Assembly: GCF_002302565.1 (NCBI RefSeq)
Contig: NZ_CP022382.1
Location: 1,745,001 to 1,809,000 of the forward strand
Length of the DNA: 64,000 nucleotides
Direction of reading: 5' to 3'
Source of the DNA: Capnocytophaga canimorsus
GTDB taxonomy: Bacteria; Bacteroidota; Bacteroidia; Flavobacteriales; Flavobacteriaceae
Shown: in pieces, positions 1 through 8,367 of the stretch
Numbering within the stretch: the first letter of the stretch is position 1
Layout of the letters: each line of letters starts with the position of its first letter
Position numbers and translations under genes: made by a program
The notes under the pieces: model-generated
Seen by the model: the letters and a program-made list of their open reading frames with translations, nothing else
What the model was told of the DNA's origin: nothing
Database searches by the model: none

Positions 1-177
1 CGATGCAATCGTAAAATTTCCGTCAGTATCAGTGGTTACCCCCTTTGAAGTACCTTCCCAAAAAATATTTACTCCCATCAACGGATTGTTTTTTTCGTCA
101 GATACATTTCCAGATATATTTTGCCCCCACAAAAAAATAGGTGGTAGGCAAAGCATAAAAAATAAATTGAATTTCAT
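1..177 (-). CDS. TonB-dependent receptor, N-terminal fragment
   Basis: Partial gene running off the left edge; only the first 59 codons are in the window, starting at the ATG at 177. The protein begins with a signal peptide (MKFNLFFMLCLPPIFLWGQ). A carboxypeptidase-regulatory-like fold follows, with the typical 'ISGNVSDEKNNPLMGVNI' opening and a 'TDTDGNFTI' turn. In Bacteroidota this domain precedes the plug and beta-barrel of outer-membrane TonB-dependent receptors. The upstream HYC_CC_PP gene on the same strand suggests a metal-related receptor, but that is inference. A SusC-type receptor or another carboxypeptidase-like-domain outer-membrane protein cannot be excluded from this fragment. 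Confidence 0.75.
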   Translation of the reverse strand, partial: MKFNLFFMLCLPPIFLWGQNISGNVSDEKNNPLMGVNIFWEGTSKGVTTDTDGNFTIAS

Positions 178-297
178 TGTTTTTATGATTAGTTTTTTAC
201 GTGTAAATAGAGAATTTTATCCCCAAATTCTTTGGGATATAAGATAAGGACAACTCATTGATTTAGAGAAGTCTTAGGGAGTTAAAAAACGTAAAAA

Positions 298-702
298 CTA
301 AGCGTAGAAAACTAGCCTACAGTATAACTGATACAGTGGTGGTGAGTTGGATTGTGTGTTTTGTGTATAGCTATTTGAGAGTTTACGTTCTGCGGAAGCT
401 GTTTTGACAAAAATATGAGCTACTTCACAGGGCAGAATAAACGTTGACTCATTGATTTTTAGAATTTTTGATAGAAATTCATCATCGGTTTGAGGGGCTT
501 CTACCGATTTGTCATCACAACAAGGAGTATTTTCTTTATTGGATAAACAGCAACTATCGGGCTCTTTATCCATAGCCATAGGCTCAATAGTTACCGAAAC
601 GGAGGCCAATTTTTCTTTACAATAATGCAAAGAAAATGCTAAGCCCGAATTGGAAAATATGAGCAGAAGGGAAAATAATATGTGTCCTAATTTCGTTATC
701 AC
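298..702 (-). CDS. HYC_CC_PP family secreted small protein
   Basis: Small exported protein of 134 aa. It has an N-terminal hydrophobic signal segment (about residues 5-22) followed by the family landmarks HYC (27-29), two CC pairs (51-52 and 61-62) and a PP near the C-terminus (about 121). The Cys/His content suggests metal binding; in Flavobacteriia such proteins often sit beside TonB-dependent metal receptors, as here. The start is a GTG. An in-frame TAA lies at 712-714 and no ATG occurs before residue 43, so GTG at 702 is the only reasonable start. The upstream promoter motif overlaps this stop, leaving almost no leader. The exact function is unknown. Confidence 0.8.
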   Translation of the reverse strand: MITKLGHILFSLLLIFSNSGLAFSLHYCKEKLASVSVTIEPMAMDKEPDSCCLSNKENTPCCDDKSVEAPQTDDEFLSKILKINESTFILPCEVAHIFVKTASAERKLSNSYTQNTQSNSPPLYQLYCRLVFYA

Positions 703-706
703 GGGG

Positions 707-714
707 CAAAGTTA
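707..714 (-). promoter_or_regulatory. -7 promoter motif for the HYC_CC_PP gene
   Basis: On the minus strand this reads TAACTTTG, a perfect TAnnTTTG match. It ends only 4 bases before the GTG start at 702, so the transcript would be leaderless or nearly so. Confidence 0.5.
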
Positions 715-815
715 CAGAAAAATATGTTATGAAAATGATAAAAAACGAGGAAGTTTACTCCGTATATTTAACTCAAATTTTGGAATTGCCTACGTCAAGA
801 TTATGATAAATATTG

Positions 816-823
816 TACTTTTG
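816..823 (+). promoter_or_regulatory. -7 promoter motif for the 2TM-folA operon
   Basis: TACTTTTG matches the Bacteroidetes TAnnTTTG element. Transcription would begin near 829, so the ATG at 840 or at 876 is preferred over the upstream TTG at 813, which precedes the motif. Confidence 0.5.
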
Positions 824-839
824 GAAAAAATATTCAACT

Positions 840-1265
840 ATGTTCGGAAATACTACAAATTCGCCAAAGATTGATATGGCACAGCACGAAATGTTTGAAA
901 CCGCTCAACACCGAATTAAGCAGAAAAAACGCTTGTTTTTTCATCTTATTATTTACGTTTTAGGAGGTATTTTTATGTTTGTGATTAACAAACTATTAGG
1001 ATACGGGCAAACCGATTGGTTCGTATGGGCAATTTTGGCTTGGACCTTTTTCTTTTTAATTCACGTGGTAAATGTATTTATTACCGACCGTTTTTTGGGG
1101 CGTGAGTGGCAACGAAAAGAACGTGAAAAATTAGTTGCCTTACAACAAAAAAAGCTACTAAAAATGCAAGCTCAGGTGGAGAAAGAATTTGAAAAACAAA
1201 AGGAAGAAGCTCAAAGAGCTATTGCTTTGGAGGCACAAATTCAGGAAGAAAAAGAAAACCTATGA
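840..1265 (+). CDS. 2TM domain-containing protein
   Basis: Inner-membrane protein of about 141 aa. It has a basic, alpha-helical lead-in, two hydrophobic segments separated by a short loop (LIIYVLGGIFMFVINKLLGY and FVWAILAWTFFFLIHVVNVF), and a long charged coiled-coil tail rich in K, E and Q. This matches the flavobacterial 2TM family, some members of which are fused to LytTR or histidine-kinase modules; none is fused here. The stop overlaps the folA start by 4 bases (ATGA), indicating translational coupling. The ATG at 876 is an equally plausible start. The molecular role is unknown. Confidence 0.75.
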   Translation: MFGNTTNSPKIDMAQHEMFETAQHRIKQKKRLFFHLIIYVLGGIFMFVINKLLGYGQTDWFVWAILAWTFFFLIHVVNVFITDRFLGREWQRKEREKLVALQQKKLLKMQAQVEKEFEKQKEEAQRAIALEAQIQEEKENL

Positions 1266-1750
1266 TAACACTCATTGCAGCGGCTTCACAAAACAATGCG
1301 CTGGGCAAAAACGGAGATTTACTATGGCATTTGCCCAAGGATTTTACTCATTTTAAGAACCTTACGATGGGGCATTGCATCGTGATGGGGCGCAAAACCT
1401 TTGAAACTTTTCCCAAGTTACTCCCTGGTAGAAAACATATTATCATAACTCGGCAAAAAGAGTATCAAAAAGCGGATTGTATTGTAGTGCCTTCGGTTGA
1501 ATGGGCTATTGAAATGGCTTTACAAATAGATGAAAATCCGTTTATTATCGGAGGAGGGGAAATTTATCGCCAAACGATGAAATACGCTCAAAAGATTGAA
1601 CTTACCCGAGTTCACGCCCATTTTGAAGAGGCTGATGCTTTTTTCCCAGAAATATCAGACAAGGAATGGCAATTGGTAGAGTCCGTAACTTGTTTGAAAG
1701 ATGATAAACACGCTTATGATTTTACTTTCGAAACTTATCTTCGTAAGTAA
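1262..1750 (+). CDS. folA: dihydrofolate reductase
   Basis: Reduces dihydrofolate to tetrahydrofolate with NADPH in the cytoplasm, supporting thymidylate and purine synthesis. At 162 aa the length is normal. Visible motifs are the N-terminal 'ITLIAAASQNNALGKNGDLLWHLPKDF', with the substrate-binding Asp in LPKDF, the NADPH-binding 'VMGRKTFETF' and 'IIITR', and 'FIIGGGEIYRQ' near the C-terminus. The start overlaps the end of the 2TM gene, so it is the second gene of that operon. thyA, a frequent partner elsewhere, is not in this window. Confidence 0.97.
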   Translation: MITLIAAASQNNALGKNGDLLWHLPKDFTHFKNLTMGHCIVMGRKTFETFPKLLPGRKHIIITRQKEYQKADCIVVPSVEWAIEMALQIDENPFIIGGGEIYRQTMKYAQKIELTRVHAHFEEADAFFPEISDKEWQLVESVTCLKDDKHAYDFTFETYLRK

Positions 1751-1777
1751 AAACAAGAACTTAAAAATTTAAAAACT

Positions 1778-2905
1778 ATGAAAAAAATAGGTATTTTCCT
1801 TGCGTTTCTACTTTTGATACAAAACGCTTATAGTCAGCTTATATCGGAATCGGTAAATTCAAAAAGATTGCAAGAATCACGCAAAATTGTTATCTACACC
1901 CCTGAAAAATACGACCCCAAACAAGCCTATCCGCTTTTTGTGGTTCTTGATGCTGGGTATATGATGGAACCTGTTATGGCGAATGCTCGGTTTTACGAGT
2001 ATTTTGAAGATATGCCCGAAAGTATTATTGTTGGAGTTTTTAACACTCCAGAAGATGTTACTATTGATGAACAAATTGGTTTTCCTCAAAATCAGTCGGC
2101 TCAGTTTTATGACTTTTTAGCCACGGAGCTCATTACACATTTATCAGGCAAGTATAAACTTAGTCCTTTTAAAGGTATTGTAGCTGAAGGTAGAGCCGCA
2201 TTTTTTGCTAATTATTATTTGTTGAAAGAAAAATCGATTTTTGATGCCTATTTTTTGCTCAATCCCAAATCATTAGCTAATATAAACGAATCGTTGGCTG
2301 CGCAGTTACCGCTGTTCAAAAAGCCGATTTTTTATTATGTTGCCACCTCCAGTTTGGAAAGGAAGGAAATCTATCAGGCAACCAAAGATTTAGACCAAAA
2401 ATTGAGAAATACGACTCTGCCAGAATCAGTAAGTTATTATTTTGAGGATTTTGGTGGTGTTTCTAAAAATTCTGTGGCACTTTCGGGGATTCCAAGGGCT
2501 TTTGATTTCCTTTTTGATGTGTATAAACCCATATCAGATAAACAATTTGAGGAAAAAATACTCACTTTAGAAGAAAATATTTTCGATTATTTGAACTACA
2601 AATACGAACAGATATACCAAAAAATGGGGCAACGCAAAAAGCCAATATTAGATGACATTTTAATGATTTATGAAGCCTCTTTACATAAAAAAGATGCTTA
2701 TTCGCTACTGAAACTATCGGAATTCGTGGCAGATAATGGCTATAAAGAAACGGCGCTACCCAATTTCATCTTGGGTGAATATTACGAACAAATGAATGAG
2801 CCTAAAAAGGCACTTAAAGCATACCAAAAAGCCTATACGCAAACGATGATTGATTTCATCACTTCCGAATTTATTGAAAAGCGAATGTCAGCACTTAAAA
2901 ACTAA
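1778..2905 (+). CDS. secreted esterase-fold protein lacking the nucleophile serine
   Basis: Exported 375-aa protein with a signal peptide (about 1-19, ending AYSQ) and an alpha/beta-hydrolase fold of the putative-esterase (esterase D/IroE-like) type: 'YPLFVVLDAGYMMEPVMANARFY' and 'ESIIVGVFNT' are typical. Active members have a GHSxGG nucleophile elbow at the strand before 'FANYYLLKEKSIFDAYFLLNP'. Here that place reads A-E-G-R-A-A (residues 136-141), so the catalytic serine is absent. The last ~100 residues look helical and TPR-like ('FILGEYYEQMNEPKKALKAYQKA'). The protein is therefore more likely a binding protein than an enzyme; this is inference. It lies between folA (27-base gap) and radA (11-base gap). 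Confidence 0.75.
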   Translation: MKKIGIFLAFLLLIQNAYSQLISESVNSKRLQESRKIVIYTPEKYDPKQAYPLFVVLDAGYMMEPVMANARFYEYFEDMPESIIVGVFNTPEDVTIDEQIGFPQNQSAQFYDFLATELITHLSGKYKLSPFKGIVAEGRAAFFANYYLLKEKSIFDAYFLLNPKSLANINESLAAQLPLFKKPIFYYVATSSLERKEIYQATKDLDQKLRNTTLPESVSYYFEDFGGVSKNSVALSGIPRAFDFLFDVYKPISDKQFEEKILTLEENIFDYLNYKYEQIYQKMGQRKKPILDDILMIYEASLHKKDAYSLLKLSEFVADNGYKETALPNFILGEYYEQMNEPKKALKAYQKAYTQTMIDFITSEFIEKRMSALKN

Positions 2906-2916
2906 CCTTCAAAGTA

Positions 2917-4275
2917 ATGGCAAAGGTAAAAACAGCGTATTTCTGTCAGCACTGTGGTACACAATACAGCAAATGGCAAGGTCAATGTTACGGATGTAAG
3001 CAGTGGAACACCATTGTAGAGGAAGTGGTTCAAACTGAAGAAAAAAAAGCGTGGCAAGAGCCAGAAGCTAAACCTAAAAAAGTAAAATACATTTCCCTTT
3101 CTGAAATTGATTCAGCACAAGAAACTCGCTTAAAAACCAATAATAACGAACTGGATAATGTGCTTGGAGGAGGCTTGGTACCTGGTTCGGTTACCTTGCT
3201 TGGAGGCGAACCAGGTATAGGTAAAAGTACACTTTTGCTTCAAATAGCGCTTAATTTGCCTTACAAAACGCTCTATGTTTCTGGGGAAGAAAGCGAAAAA
3301 CAGATAAAAATGCGAGCAGATCGTATCAAAAAAAATACGGGAAACTGCTATGTACTGACCGAAATCAAAACCCAACATATATTTCAGCAAATTAAAGAGC
3401 TCAAACCTCAAATCCTGATTATTGACTCCATACAAACCCTACAATCGGACTATATAGAGGCTTCGGCAGGAAGCGTATCCCAAATTCGCGAATGTACCTC
3501 CGAGCTAATAAAATTTGCTAAAACCACCCACGTACCTGTCATTTTGATTGGGCATATTACCAAGGACGGTCACATTGCTGGTCCGAAAATATTGGAGCAT
3601 ATGGTTGATACCGTACTTCAGTTTGAGGGCGATCGCAACCACGTGTATCGTATTTTACGCGCTTTAAAAAATCGTTTTGGTTCTACTTCCGAATTGGGTA
3701 TTTTCGAGATGTTGGGCGACGGTTTGCGCGAAGTAAACAATCCTTCAGAAGTACTTATCTCGAAAACGGAAGAAACCATTAGTGGAACAGCCATTGCTGC
3801 AACTTTGGAAGGAATGCGTCCTTTAATGATTGAAATTCAAGCCTTGGTAAGTACGGCTGTTTACGGAACGCCACAACGAAGTGCAACGGGGTTTAATGCC
3901 AAAAGGCTTAATATGTTATTGGCGGTACTTGAAAAAAGAGCTGGTTTTCGCCTTGGAGCCAAAGACGTTTTCTTGAACATTACTGGAGGTTTCACTTTGG
4001 ACGATCCAGCTACCGATTTAGGAGTGGCAATGGCGATACTTTCTTCCAATGAAGATATTGCTATTGAGAAAAATGTGTGTTTTGCTGCTGAAATTGGGCT
4101 AGGAGGTGAAGTTCGTCCTGTACAGCGTGTGGAACAGCGCATTACCGAAGCTGAAAAATTAGGCTTCCAAACCATTTTTATTTCCAAATACAGCAAATTG
4201 GCAATAAAAAATCCTGCAATAAAAGTGGTCAAAGTGGCTAAAATAGAGGAAGCTATTCAAATCCTTTTTGGGTAA
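2917..4275 (+). CDS. radA: DNA repair protein RadA
   Basis: RecA-like ATPase that promotes branch migration during homologous recombination. At 452 aa it has full family length. It has an N-terminal zinc finger (Cys10, Cys13, Cys24, Cys27), a Walker A motif GGEPGIGKST (96-105), the RadA signature KNRFG (251-255) and a Lon-protease-like C-terminal domain. It starts 11 bases after the preceding gene and is probably the last gene of the folA run, converging on tcdA with only a 19-base gap. Confidence 0.97.
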   Translation: MAKVKTAYFCQHCGTQYSKWQGQCYGCKQWNTIVEEVVQTEEKKAWQEPEAKPKKVKYISLSEIDSAQETRLKTNNNELDNVLGGGLVPGSVTLLGGEPGIGKSTLLLQIALNLPYKTLYVSGEESEKQIKMRADRIKKNTGNCYVLTEIKTQHIFQQIKELKPQILIIDSIQTLQSDYIEASAGSVSQIRECTSELIKFAKTTHVPVILIGHITKDGHIAGPKILEHMVDTVLQFEGDRNHVYRILRALKNRFGSTSELGIFEMLGDGLREVNNPSEVLISKTEETISGTAIAATLEGMRPLMIEIQALVSTAVYGTPQRSATGFNAKRLNMLLAVLEKRAGFRLGAKDVFLNITGGFTLDDPATDLGVAMAILSSNEDIAIEKNVCFAAEIGLGGEVRPVQRVEQRITEAEKLGFQTIFISKYSKLAIKNPAIKVVKVAKIEEAIQILFG

Positions 4276-4294
4276 TATTTTTCAAAAAGTGATT

Positions 4295-5029
4295 TTATTC
4301 GGTTTCTTCGTGATTGAGCAAATATTGAATTACGGTAGCTGCCGCGTGTAGCCCAAAGGTAGCGGGCATATAGCTAATGGTGCCGTAGAACGACTTTTTA
4401 AAATTCGTTCCGTCGGTGTGCTGCATAGTATCTTTTGGAGCAACTTCGGTAGAAAAAACAGCTTTAAATCCAGAATGAATACCTTCCTTTTTAAGTCGTT
4501 TTCGGATGTTTTTGGCAAGGGGGCAATCTCTGGTTTTTCTAATGTCAGTAACCATAACTTTTGAAGGGTCTAACACACCACCTGCGCCCATACTACTAAT
4601 GAGTTTTATTTTTTTGGTTTTGGCGGCTTTTATCAAGTTTAATTTCGGGGTGATGCTGTCAATACAATCCAAAACGTAATCAAACTCGCTAGAGACCAAT
4701 TTAAAGGCACGTTCGGGCGATAAAAATTCGTGAAGAACGGTGAGTTTCAATTCTGGATTGATGTCCAAAAGACGATTAGCCAACACTTTAGCTTTTGACT
4801 TCCCGAGTGTGGAATGCAGAGCAGGTAGTTGGCGGTTGATGTTAGTTACATCGAACGAATCACCATCAACAATGGTCATTTTTCCTACACCACTACGAGC
4901 GATAAATTCGGCAGCAAACGAGCCTACGCCACCCAATCCTACTATTAAAATATTTGCTGATTTAAGTTTTTCAATTCCTTCCGATTTTACTAATAATTCC
5001 GTACGTTCTAGCCAATTTTTCATCTCCAT
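4295..5029 (-). CDS. tcdA: tRNA threonylcarbamoyladenosine dehydratase (ThiF/E1-like)
   Basis: E1-like enzyme that activates and cyclises t6A37 to ct6A37 in ANN-decoding tRNAs, using ATP. At 244 aa it is slightly shorter than E. coli TcdA. Features are the nucleotide-binding 'ANILIVGLGGVGSFAAEFIARSG' (about 25-47), 'DFDxxxxxNxNRQ'-type metal/adenylate residues in 'GDSFDVTNINRQLPA', and the ThiF core 'DYVLDCIDSITPKLNLI'. The C-terminal 'FSTEVAP' matches the TcdA type. A second ATG six bases in is an alternative start. ThiF-family sulfur-carrier activators are the alternative reading, but the pattern fits TcdA. Confidence 0.87.
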   Translation of the reverse strand: MEMKNWLERTELLVKSEGIEKLKSANILIVGLGGVGSFAAEFIARSGVGKMTIVDGDSFDVTNINRQLPALHSTLGKSKAKVLANRLLDINPELKLTVLHEFLSPERAFKLVSSEFDYVLDCIDSITPKLNLIKAAKTKKIKLISSMGAGGVLDPSKVMVTDIRKTRDCPLAKNIRKRLKKEGIHSGFKAVFSTEVAPKDTMQHTDGTNFKKSFYGTISYMPATFGLHAAATVIQYLLNHEETE

Positions 5030-5042
5030 TTTTTTCAGGGTG

Positions 5043-5050
5043 CAAAAATA
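5043..5050 (-). promoter_or_regulatory. -7 promoter motif for tcdA
   Basis: Reads TATTTTTG on the minus strand, a perfect TAnnTTTG match 14 bases before the tcdA start. Confidence 0.45.
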
Positions 5051-5151
5051 ATATTTTTTGGTTTAGAAAAACAATTCCAAGAAATTACACTTACTAATGG
5101 AATTTAAGCACTTCATAAGAAATATACTATGTAAATTTAAAGAATTATCGT

Positions 5152-5159
5152 TACATTTG
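5152..5159 (+). promoter_or_regulatory. -7 promoter motif for the membrane-protein pair
   Basis: TACATTTG matches TAnnTTTG and lies 22 bases before the ATG at 5182. Confidence 0.5.
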
Positions 5160-5181
5160 CACAACTTAAAAACATTTACTT

Positions 5182-5610
5182 ATGATTAAATTAATTCACT
5201 CCTATTGGGCGTATTTGACACTCATTGTGTTGGTTGTTGCTGTTATCAACGCAATTATTGGTTTTTTCTCTAAAAAAGAATACAAATTAGGAGATTTACG
5301 CATAGGGCTTTTTGCTCTTATTGTATCTCACATTCAATTTCTTTTAGGGCTAATTTTATACTTCATTTCACCTCTATTCGCTTCGTGGTCAGAAGCAGGA
5401 GCTAAAACTATTATGAAAGACAGTTACTTGCGTAAAATGTTGGTGGAACATCCTTCAATGATTCTCATCGCTATTACGCTAATTACTATAGGCTGGTCTT
5501 TACACAAAAAACAAAAAACTTCGCAAGGAGCTTTTGGTAAAATTGCATTTTTCTACGCATTGGCATTATTGCTTATTTTATTTGTAATTCCTTGGAATGT
5601 TTGGATTTAG
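5182..5610 (+). CDS. four-helix membrane protein, conserved in Flavobacteriia
   Basis: A 142-aa integral membrane protein. Four hydrophobic helices are visible, at about residues 8-28, 43-66, 90-107 and 118-140. The opening 'HSYWAYLTLIVLVVAVINAIIGFF' and a conserved histidine in 'IVSHIQFLLGLILYF' recall flavobacterial cytochrome-b-like small membrane proteins, but no haem motif can be confirmed. It probably shares a transcript with the zinc-ribbon membrane protein that starts 22 bases downstream. The function is not recognised. Confidence 0.7.
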   Translation: MIKLIHSYWAYLTLIVLVVAVINAIIGFFSKKEYKLGDLRIGLFALIVSHIQFLLGLILYFISPLFASWSEAGAKTIMKDSYLRKMLVEHPSMILIAITLITIGWSLHKKQKTSQGAFGKIAFFYALALLLILFVIPWNVWI

Positions 5611-5632
5611 TTGAAAAAATAAAATTTTGATA

Positions 5633-6001
5633 ATGAATTGCTTTAATTGTTCTTGTCCCTGTGACACTGATGCTAATTACTGTAAACACTGTGGAGTGGA
5701 TTTGCACAAAGGAAAACAAACAAATGGGATATCTTTGGCCGATATTTTTCTTGTTGTTTTTCTAGTTATCTGTTTGGTAGCTATGGTAGGATATAATTTC
5801 GTTACCTCTCCTTCAAACTGGTTTGAAGATAGTTTTCTTAAGTTGGCTTACACCATAATTTCGATAATTGCTAGTTTGAGCTATGTGTTGATTCCGTTGG
5901 CTATTAAAAGTTTACCTTTAAAAGTAGTTTCAGGAGTTATTGTACTGATTTTATTGGCTAGTGATATTTTCAGGCTATTAGAATTTTCATTCTCTTTTTA
6001 A
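5633..6001 (+). CDS. zinc-ribbon membrane protein
   Basis: A 122-aa protein starting at the ATG at 5633. The N-terminus is a cysteine-rich zinc ribbon (Cys3, Cys6, Cys8, Cys10, then Cys18 and Cys21 in 'YCKHCG'). Three hydrophobic helices follow, with no recognised catalytic motif. This layout is common among small bacterial 'zinc-ribbon domain-containing' membrane proteins of unknown role. The gene ends 4 bases before the convergent gldD stop, with no room for a separate terminator. Confidence 0.7.
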   Translation: MNCFNCSCPCDTDANYCKHCGVDLHKGKQTNGISLADIFLVVFLVICLVAMVGYNFVTSPSNWFEDSFLKLAYTIISIIASLSYVLIPLAIKSLPLKVVSGVIVLILLASDIFRLLEFSFSF

Positions 6002-6005
6002 GAAA

Positions 6006-6569
6006 TTATTTCCATTGTAGGGTTTCCATAATCTTACGTACGTCTTTTTCTAAGTAGTGCGTGGCAGGTTGAATAGAGTCGTAATTGGGCAAAGCCTTAA
6101 AATATACAGAACCTGAAATGAAATGAGAAATACTATCAGTGGCATAAAATTGTGCCTGAGAGGCAGCATTACCATATACCTGATAAAACATACCGTAAAC
6201 GCGGTTGGTTTGGTTTACAAACGGCGTTGAAGCAATGTTATCTGCCTTTACGGTATGCTCAAAGGTAAGTTTTTGAGCGTCACGCAATAAACTACGAATA
6301 TTACCCTGTACTTTTTTATATGAAATGTAAATGGTGGCTTTCATTTTAGGATAATGGATATTCAAATCGCAAGAGCCCGCCTTTTGGTTTACTTTTGAAT
6401 TTGTATTGACTTGAAATTCAAAAGGACATTTTTGTTGCAGATTAAACACTTGATAATTAGCTCTAGGATACTCCAAACGAAGTACCCCTTTGGGTTTGGG
6501 AAAAACGTCGCCCCCGCAAGAAATAAGCCCCAAAACCAAAATAGCAATCCAAAAACTACGAATGTACAT
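6006..6569 (-). CDS. gldD: gliding motility lipoprotein GldD
   Basis: Lipoprotein required for gliding and type IX secretion in Flavobacterium johnsoniae; it probably acts at the cell envelope. At 187 aa, it has a signal sequence ending in a lipobox (LISC, Cys18) and a family-typical 'PKPKGVLRLEYPRANYQ' start to the mature domain. After Cys18 come GGDVF residues with no K-D/E-D/E export signal, so a periplasm-facing location is expected. It overlaps gldE by 14 bases and is the last gene of ssb-gldE-gldD. Confidence 0.95.
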   Translation of the reverse strand: MYIRSFWIAILVLGLISCGGDVFPKPKGVLRLEYPRANYQVFNLQQKCPFEFQVNTNSKVNQKAGSCDLNIHYPKMKATIYISYKKVQGNIRSLLRDAQKLTFEHTVKADNIASTPFVNQTNRVYGMFYQVYGNAASQAQFYATDSISHFISGSVYFKALPNYDSIQPATHYLEKDVRKIMETLQWK

Positions 6570-7893
6570 TACGAATAATTTTGATTTGTTTTATACGTTT
6601 TTTATCAAAAGCCTCTACCGTAAATCGATAATTATGAAACGAAATAGGAATGCCCTTTCGGGGAAAATTTCCTGAAATTTCAAGTAAAAAACCGGCTAAG
6701 GTTTCAGCATCTCCCCGATGGTCTTCAAAGAGGTTTTCATCTTCTTCAAGCTGTAAAATGCGATAAAAGTCTTTTAAAGCTGTCTTCCCTTCAAAAACAA
6801 AGGTATCCTTGTCAATTTGCGAATATATTACATCTTCATCATCAAATTCATCACTAATGTCGCCTACTATTTCTTCTATAATATCCTCCAAAGTAACAAT
6901 TCCTGAAGTGCCACCATACTCATCAACCACCACCGCCAAATGAATTTTCTTTTCTTGAAATTCACTAAGCAAATCGTCCAACTTTTTATTTTCAGGAACA
7001 AAAAAAGCTTTTCTTTTTACTTTTACCCAATCAAAATCAGTATTTTCGATATGCGAGAGCAAATCTTTTACATAAATAACTCCTGTGATATTGTCAATAT
7101 TATCACAATATACAGGTATTCGAGAATACCCCATTGTGATGATACTTTCCAAGACCTCTGAAAAAGGTAAATTTTCATTTAAGGCGAAAATATCAATACG
7201 TGGGGTCATCACCTCAGTGGTTACCGTATTACCAAAAGAAACAATGCTTTCCAGGATTTTTTTCTCCTCGCGGGTGGTATCATCATCAGAGGCAAGTTCC
7301 AATGCCTGAGAAAGTTGCCCTACGGAAATATTAGAGGTTTTTCGTCCTAATTTTTTATGTATCCAAACGGTGAAGTTACGCATAGGCAAACTCAATGGCG
7401 AAAACAAAATATCCAATACATACAGCGGATAAGCAACCTTATTGGCAAAAAAACGATTATTTCTGTTGGCATAAATTTTAGGTAAAATTTCACCAAAAAG
7501 GAGGATTAAAAAAGTGACAAGGCCAACATCTATTATTGTTTTTAGACTAATGATGCCAAAGAGCTGATAATCTACTTTTCCAAAGAGAAAATCCCCTAAA
7601 TCAACAAATAGTAAAACGATGGAAATATTTATTAAGTTATTAGCTATAAGTATAGTAGCTAATAATTTTTTAGGAGAATCAAGCAAGTTAGCAATAATCT
7701 TTCCGGTGGGGGTTCCGTCTTCTCTAGCAGCATTAACCTCTGTGGAAGAAAAAGAAAACAACGCCACCTCAGCACCCGATATTAGTGCCGAACAAAGCAA
7801 AAGTGCCAAAAAAGCTACGAATTGAACAATCAGCGTAGTGTCAATGGTTGATAACGTTAGAAATAAACTGGGGGGATCTGAATCCAAAATCAA
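6556..7893 (-). CDS. gldE: gliding motility-associated protein GldE (CNNM/CorC-like)
   Basis: A 445-aa integral membrane protein of the HlyC/CorC family, linked genetically to GldD in gliding. It has an N-terminal DUF21 membrane domain with about four helices ('LLCSALISGAEVALFSFS'), a CBS pair around residues 210-335 ('MTPRIDIFALNENLPFSEVL' and 'IHLAVVVDEYGGTSGIVTLEDIIEEIVGDI'), and a C-terminal CorC/HlyC transporter-associated domain. It sits between ssb (19-base gap) and gldD (14-base overlap), the usual flavobacterial order. Confidence 0.94.
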   Translation of the reverse strand: MILDSDPPSLFLTLSTIDTTLIVQFVAFLALLLCSALISGAEVALFSFSSTEVNAAREDGTPTGKIIANLLDSPKKLLATILIANNLINISIVLLFVDLGDFLFGKVDYQLFGIISLKTIIDVGLVTFLILLFGEILPKIYANRNNRFFANKVAYPLYVLDILFSPLSLPMRNFTVWIHKKLGRKTSNISVGQLSQALELASDDDTTREEKKILESIVSFGNTVTTEVMTPRIDIFALNENLPFSEVLESIITMGYSRIPVYCDNIDNITGVIYVKDLLSHIENTDFDWVKVKRKAFFVPENKKLDDLLSEFQEKKIHLAVVVDEYGGTSGIVTLEDIIEEIVGDISDEFDDEDVIYSQIDKDTFVFEGKTALKDFYRILQLEEDENLFEDHRGDAETLAGFLLEISGNFPRKGIPISFHNYRFTVEAFDKKRIKQIKIIRNVHS

Positions 7894-7912
7894 TCTTTTT
7901 AGTTAAACATCA

Positions 7913-8326
7913 TTAAAAAGGTAAGTCTGAATTTTCTTGAGGTTTTGCCGTGTTTTGATTGCCTGTGGTAGGCTTGGTATTTACCTCTTTTTTACTTGAT
8001 AAAAAAGTAAATTCAGTCACGTGAACCTCTGTAGTATAATTAGTTACATTATTTTCACCTTGCCACTGGCGGGTTTTTAATCTTCCTTCAACATATATTT
8101 TATCGCCTTTAGATACGTATTTTTCAAAGATTTCAGCTACTTTGTTACGAACCACAATATTATGCCACTCGGTGGTGGTTACCTTTTCGCCCGTACTTTT
8201 GTTTACATACGAATCATCTGTAGCCAACGGAAAACGCCCGATGCAGTTTCCGTTATCAAAATAAGAGATTTTTATATCATCTCCCAAACGCCCAATCAGC
8301 ATCACTTTGTTTAATGTTCCGTTCAT
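7913..8326 (-). CDS. ssb: single-stranded DNA-binding protein
   Basis: Coats single-stranded DNA during replication and repair. The 137-aa product from the ATG at 8326 has the OB-fold ('MNGTLNKVMLIGRLGDDIKI', 'TTEWHNIVVRNKVAEIFEKYV', 'GDKIYVEGRLKTRQWQ'). A disordered linker ends in the acidic C-terminal tip DLPF that recruits partner proteins. It is the first gene of ssb-gldE-gldD, with its own promoter motif 23 bases upstream of the start. Confidence 0.96.
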   Translation of the reverse strand: MNGTLNKVMLIGRLGDDIKISYFDNGNCIGRFPLATDDSYVNKSTGEKVTTTEWHNIVVRNKVAEIFEKYVSKGDKIYVEGRLKTRQWQGENNVTNYTTEVHVTEFTFLSSKKEVNTKPTTGNQNTAKPQENSDLPF

Positions 8327-8348
8327 AATCAAAATATTTATGTTTTTC

Positions 8349-8356
8349 CAAAGGTA
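8349..8356 (-). promoter_or_regulatory. -7 promoter motif for ssb-gldE-gldD
   Basis: Reads TACCTTTG on the minus strand, a perfect TAnnTTTG match between mutY and ssb. Confidence 0.5.
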
Positions 8357-8367
8357 TATAAAAAATA

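Noticed and set aside
32..247. 71-codon plus-strand frame at the left edge
   Set aside because: It is antisense to the signal peptide and first domain of the TonB-dependent receptor, which has clear family motifs.
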